64,000 nucleotides of DNA from contig CM022665.1 of NCBI GenBank assembly GCA_012295275.1, forward strand, positions 25,364,446 through 25,428,445. The letters run 5' to 3'. Of the stretch, positions 59,976 through 64,000 are shown piece after piece. The position numbers and the translations under genes are program-made. The notes under the pieces were generated by a model. It ran no database searches, was not told the DNA's origin, and worked only from the letters and a program-made list of their open reading frames with translations. This DNA comes from Chrysomallon squamiferum (taxonomy: Eukaryota; Mollusca; Gastropoda; Neomphalida; Peltospiridae). Numbering within the stretch: position 1 is the first letter of the stretch; the number at the start of each line of letters is the position of its first letter.

Positions 59976-60249
59976 GAAAAAAAAAAGAAGCAAAACAACA
60001 AACAGTAACATAAATTGCTGCTAGCTTCTGTAATGGTGCTGTTGATACAGGAGCATTATATGATGCTGTACGTAAATCTGCAATAAATCTATGAAATGAA
60101 CCGATTTAATAACTATGTATGCATCAAACTGGCATACAAAAGCAATCGGTAACAACGACACGGTTTTGAAATGCATGTAGTTATATGCTATTGTATACTA
60201 AAGGCTAATAGTAATAGTACTACATATTTTCCATCTAAAAGGTTAATAA
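58341..60249. other. Intergenic AT-rich region
   Basis: No gene is supported. There are AT microsatellites (58428-58438), a poly-T tract of about 30 bases at 59941-59970, and scattered AATAAA. Two short exon-like pieces on the minus strand (58621-58685 and 58471-58526) have splice-like borders and share an open frame but match nothing I recognise; they are discussed as a low-priority finding. Confidence 0.55.
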
Positions 60250-60660
60250 CTATATCATTATACAAAACCGTCCGGGAGGCAAACGCCATATCTGTGCTTG
60301 CCCTCGTTTTCAAGGTTAATGATTTGTTGGGTGGGGTGTTTTTTTTTGTTTTTTTTTTAACTAATGTTTAGGGTATATATTTTCTGAAACTGCCGGGTAA
60401 CAGTTTATCACCATTGAGCAATTTGTGGTAGAGGCTAAATTCAACATGGCCGCCACCGAATCGGTGAAAATGTTTTCTTGGTGTCTTTGTAACTAGATAA
60501 GATAATGGCATGAATCACAGGTCTTTTCATACGTTTACAGGCTATGATTTTCCTAATAAAGCTCAAAAGAAAATCAAGACGGCCACCTAATTTTATTCGT
60601 TGCAAAAAATACATATTCTCGAGAAGCGATAACCAGCATTGCATTTTAAATGTCATCTAC
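60250..60660. promoter_or_regulatory. CpG-containing patch with a YY1-like site, probable promoter
   Basis: CpG is clearly more frequent here than in surrounding DNA. CAACATGGCCGCC at 60443-60455 matches the YY1 element in its ATGGCCGCC core; such sites commonly sit just downstream of TATA-less start sites. The same ATG opens only a 16-codon frame. It lies about 450 bases upstream of the small gene at 60899 and could serve it or a gene on the other strand. Confidence 0.35.
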
Positions 60661-60898
60661 TTAGAATATGTGAATTATAGTCTTGTCATTTCTGGTGTTT
60701 TTTTCATGTAGTTGCATTTAATGATATGGGTTTTGATATTTTTTGCATTCGCATGTTGACCTTTAGCTTTTCGGTTTAATATACATTCAACATTCGAATA
60801 ACTCACAACCGATTTAAATGTGCCTTTAATTATTAACAAACAGTCAAACGATGCGTCTTAAGTCTTAACTTCAGTAGCAAGTTGGAGTACATCCTCAA

Positions 60899-61219
60899 AT
60901 GAAAAGGTCGATTTTGATGGAGGTAACATCTAGAACATTTATAAAGAGGAAATTCGGGTTACGATCTCCGGGGCAAAAAATGACAGACACACAAGCTGGA
61001 AAAGAGCAGGCAACGTCATTTATGGCTGCTTCATTTAAATGCACGAAAACAAGCAAAGGGTACACATCAACACCAACGTTATGCTCTCTGCCATCAGACC
61101 TCTATAGGAGAGACGCGAATCCACCAGAATTGGACGTTGAGAAATATGGATGGTGGAAAGATGAAGCCAACAAATCATTTGTGCTTACGACAATCCCGGA
61201 TACAGATGCGGCTTGTTAG
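60899..61219 (+). CDS. Small protein of unknown function (106 residues)
   Basis: This open frame of 106 codons has higher GC and more balanced codon use than the surrounding AT-rich DNA, which favours real coding. An in-frame TAG at 60875-60877 precedes the ATG, so the frame is closed upstream. The product is basic at the start (KRSILMEVTSRTFIKRKFG), rich in Thr and Ser in the middle, and ends with an aromatic, acidic segment (LDVEKYGWWKDEANKSF). I see no signal peptide, membrane segment or known motif. The last 40 residues look like a folded or binding segment. A poly(A) signal AATAAA is at 61428-61433. It may be a single-exon gene or the last exon of a longer one whose first exon lies near 60446. 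I do not recognise the family. Confidence 0.45.
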   Translation: MKRSILMEVTSRTFIKRKFGLRSPGQKMTDTQAGKEQATSFMAASFKCTKTSKGYTSTPTLCSLPSDLYRRDANPPELDVEKYGWWKDEANKSFVLTTIPDTDAAC

Positions 61220-61427
61220 ATATGAATGCATAAGGGACATTATTTTTCGTTCATCCATATCTGGTTTCAGGAGTGCTAATCTGTCTGACACTATATTCTG
61301 TGCTTGCCAAATCCAATTCCAAATCATCCCAAATAGATCTTACGTACATATATGTTTGGTGATTGAATAATCAAGTTGTTTCTTACTTGATTTGACCAAA
61401 AACACTCATAGATTTATATATTGTTGA

Positions 61428-61433
61428 AATAAA
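61428..61433 (+). terminator. Poly(A) signal after the small gene
   Basis: AATAAA about 210 bases after the stop codon of the small frame at 60899-61219. No equally good signal is nearer. Confidence 0.4.
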
Positions 61434-61638
61434 TAACAGTACACATCAATAATTAATTATTTATTATTTACGTAGTTATTAGCCAATACCTTACATGATA
61501 ATATATATATATATATATAGTGTATTAAAATACCTATAGGGTGTTGTTTAATGTTTTTTTAAAACCGTACCTCCATCCTGTTATGGTGCCAAGTTGATTT
61601 CTTTGCTTTATTGGGGAAATTATAGCTGCATTAGAGTA

Positions 61639-62962
61639 TAGGGTAAGGTGGGGTAATTCTGGCCTCCTTTTCCATTCAACCTCACCTACAGTTTCACAGA
61701 TAAAAGGAAACAAAAAATGGAGTGAATAATGTGTAGTATATCTATTTCTGCTTCAAAATACACAAACACTATATGCATGGTGCTTACACTTTTGAAATGG
61801 GAACCAAGTTAAAAATTGATGTCAGGAGCCAGATTTGCCCCGATTATTTGGGGTAAATCTGGCCCCCACATTCACGATGTATTTTGGTCCTCAAATTTTT
61901 ACTGATTATTACTATGTAATCATTGTTTACTACTAACAATAATTAGTTCTAATCATAATACAAGTCAGATTGAAAACTTCAATAAACTAAACTTGACAAA
62001 TATGGCGCAAGAATACAATATCTTTCAAGTCCGCACCAGCTCGGATTTCGCAAGGATCAACACACTACCAATTTGGGCACCCGTCACATCCTATGAACTC
62101 GTCAGAATTCATTCCATCATCAACTCTGAACAGAGTTCACATTTTTCTTGTGTATCTACTACATCTCTGTCTTCTAGTTCAGACTCGTCACCGTCAACGT
62201 TTTCTTTGACTGCATTCACCGGTTCTGCTGTAGCATTCAAATTGAACTGCTGTTTTCACTTTGGTATCTTCTACTGTTGTTTTTTTTTTTTTTTTTTTTT
62301 TTTTTTTGATGTTTTGCCTCTCTCGCCTTTGATTTCTTTGTCTTTTCTTCCTCGTCCTTCGTCTTCTCTGCCAACTCTTCTTCATACCTCTTGACACTTT
62401 CTTCTTCTGTCAATGCCTCGGCATACCTCATCCTCTTGATTTGATTTGAAGTTTGACAGCGTGCCCCACCAGATGGACCGTGGACTTTCAGTTGTTTGAA
62501 AAAACTTAAATAAAACTCAGAATGGACTATATCAATGCCAAAATTATTGATTTCACCACCAAATACGGGGGCCAGAATTGACCCCAAGTGGTGGAGTAAA
62601 ATAAAACACATATTTCTTGACTAATTACCACATATTAATCAAGTTTATTCTGCTGAACTTAATATATGATTATATGTTTATCTGTTATAACTTATCACTA
62701 ACCTTATGTATATAGGACTAAAAAAATAACACTCACTTTTGAAACCTCAAAACGCACTTTTTTTTACAATCTTGTTGTTTTCATTACTTTCATGGCCACT
62801 GTACTTCACATGTAAATGGCTGATTACCTACATCCTTTGTTCTAATGAGAGATAGTAAGGTTCTATTTATATCAACAAAGTTCCTGAAATCAAGGCAGAG
62901 CAGTATAGTAGCTGCAAGTCATAATATACCTCGGGGGCCAGAATTACCCCCACCTCACCCTA
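61639..62962. mobile_element. 1.3-kb DNA transposon with terminal inverted repeats
   Basis: The left end reads TA-GGGTAAGGTGGGGTAATTCTGGCC (61639-61664 in part) and the right end is its near-complement, GGCCAGAATTACCCCC then ACCTCACCC-TA (62937-62962), with TA at both borders consistent with a TA target duplication. The GGGG-TAA/CAA-TTCTGGCC core recurs inside: CCAGATTTGCCCC/GGGGTAAATCTGG form an inner hairpin at 61829-61862, and a further copy lies at 62567-62584. Such repeated subterminal motifs look like transposase binding sites. The interior carries a broken minus-strand coding piece. TA duplication suggests a Tc1/mariner or pogo-type element; this is inference. Confidence 0.8.
62090..62560 (-). 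pseudogene. Broken transposase-like tail inside the 1.3-kb element
   Basis: On the minus strand an open stretch encodes a Lys/Glu-rich helical tail (for example YAEALTEEESVKRYEEELAE, then repeated K/E/D residues), reaching a long A tract (27 T on the plus strand, 62281-62307). Beyond the tract the sensible frame changes and an acidic segment (NVDGDESELEDRDVV) continues to a stop. Charged tails of this kind follow the DDE domain in pogo/Tigger-type transposases. The catalytic domain and DNA-binding domain are absent, and the A tract has probably shifted the frame, so the piece cannot make an active enzyme. The family assignment is tentative. Confidence 0.35.
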
Positions 62963-64000
62963 TATGCCTGAACACATATAAAATGATTTTTTTATTCATG
63001 TTTCTGTCTGATTAGATATGAAGGAAATTAATCATCTATCATCCTGTGGCGGCCATCATGGATTTAGCTTTCTAGCACAAATTACTCAAAGGTATCACGA
63101 TATCACCCGCAGTTTCTGAATATTCTGAATATGTATGCCCTAAACATCAATAAATAGCAATAAAAAAAAAAAAAAAAAAAAAAAAAGACTTTTGTCTCAA
63201 AAACGAGGCTTCATGGTTCTTCTGCTAAACTAAAAGAGACTGCGTGCACCGTTTAGGTACAGTCCAGTATTCCCCACCAAATTTTTTTTAATAATTTTGA
63301 ACCTTCAGGTGTTTGGAAATTGCATCAAATCACAACATATTTTCTGTTGTAACGAAGTATAGTAATTAACCTAAATGTAAATTTCAAAAACTCATAAGCG
63401 ACAATATTTTTATAGTTGTAAATTTAGGGGATAAAATAATAATAAAAGCTGTATCGGTTCAATATATAAAAATTGTTAATTGAAAAAAAAAATAATAATA
63501 ATAAATAAAACATCACATGTTTTCATGGTTTTTATCTATGAAGCAATAAGGTTATGAAAATGAATACAGACTATAATTCATTAACATCTGACTTACAGTC
63601 ACTGTATTTTGGCATCTGAAAGGAAAGATTAATGCCTAAAACATTGTGAATGCATCCCACCATCGTATGACATCTGGAGAAATTACAGAACTGTACATTT
63701 TACTTGGTTATTAAAGGTAAACAAGAATATCTCTGACCCATAAACAAGTTGTGTAGATCAAAATGTTTCAGTTTTGAAAAACCAAAGTTTATGTTATTGA
63801 TAAAATTAAATATCAAGAAACTGTTTCCGACTTCTCTAAGTTGGAACAAATATTATTTTTAATTTATTTTATTTTATTTTTTAAGAACATGTATTCAAAT
63901 AAATGTCTTAATGACTCGTCTTCAGATAATTAACATAATGTGTGTTAAATACTTAGGGCTGTATTGATCTGAAAGATAATAACAGAATGCTAAAATTTAT
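62963..64000. other. Intergenic region at the right end
   Basis: No gene is supported. GGCGGCCATC at 63048-63057 is a perfect YY1-type core, which might mark a promoter, but no convincing exon follows before the window ends. A poly-A run of about 25 bases sits at 63162-63186. The remainder is AT-rich. Confidence 0.5.

Noticed and set aside
61993-62394. 133-codon plus-strand frame in the 1.3-kb element
   Set aside because: It is antisense to the better-supported charged tail on the minus strand, and its Ser-rich composition follows from that.

Overview
The window is animal nuclear DNA: very AT-rich, with spliced genes whose exons are about 50-280 bases, GT-AG introns of 100 bases to 4.4 kb, and many microsatellites and poly-T tracts. 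Protein similarity and the mix of vertebrate-like sequence with invertebrate-like AT-rich introns suggest a lophotrochozoan, perhaps a mollusc. That placement is inference.

Region by region. 1-2516 is intergenic, ending in the promoter and 5' leader of the first gene. 2517-48884 (+) is a complete cytoplasmic dynein 1 heavy chain gene (DYNC1H1). I traced it as 92 coding positions (93 exons counting both alternatives of exon 62). They join in frame to 13,908 bases, or 4,635 residues, close to the roughly 4,646 of the human protein. 48885-50910 holds its 3' UTR and the next promoter. 50923-57472 (+) is a complete 13-exon PPP2R3C gene, the PP2A regulatory subunit B'' gamma, of 440 residues. 57473-60898 is its 3' UTR plus intergenic DNA. 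60899-61219 (+) is a small open reading frame of unknown function near a CpG-containing patch. 61639-62962 is a short DNA transposon with terminal inverted repeats and a broken piece of transposase-like tail. The rest, to 64000, is intergenic.

The strongest discovery is inside the dynein gene. Exon 62 exists twice in tandem (31899-32094 and 32372-32567). Both copies are 196 bases with the same splice phases, and the peptides are about 61% identical. Each encodes the end of the stalk coiled coil and the first half of the microtubule-binding domain. Because 196 is not a multiple of three, including both or neither breaks the frame, so the arrangement points to mutually exclusive splicing that swaps the track-gripping surface of the motor.

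Second, intron 86 carries a 2.9-kb fold-back element (42916-45810), two arms of about 1.4 kb in inverted orientation, which would make a very long hairpin in the dynein pre-mRNA. Third, two introns contain short in-frame exon-like units with good splice sites (39 bases at 11743, 15 bases at 45966) that could be alternative microexons.

The two main genes are not known to form one pathway. The dynein heavy chain is the minus-end-directed motor, and PPP2R3C targets PP2A phosphatase. All exon calls rest on reading the sequence against remembered family members; no alignment or search was run.
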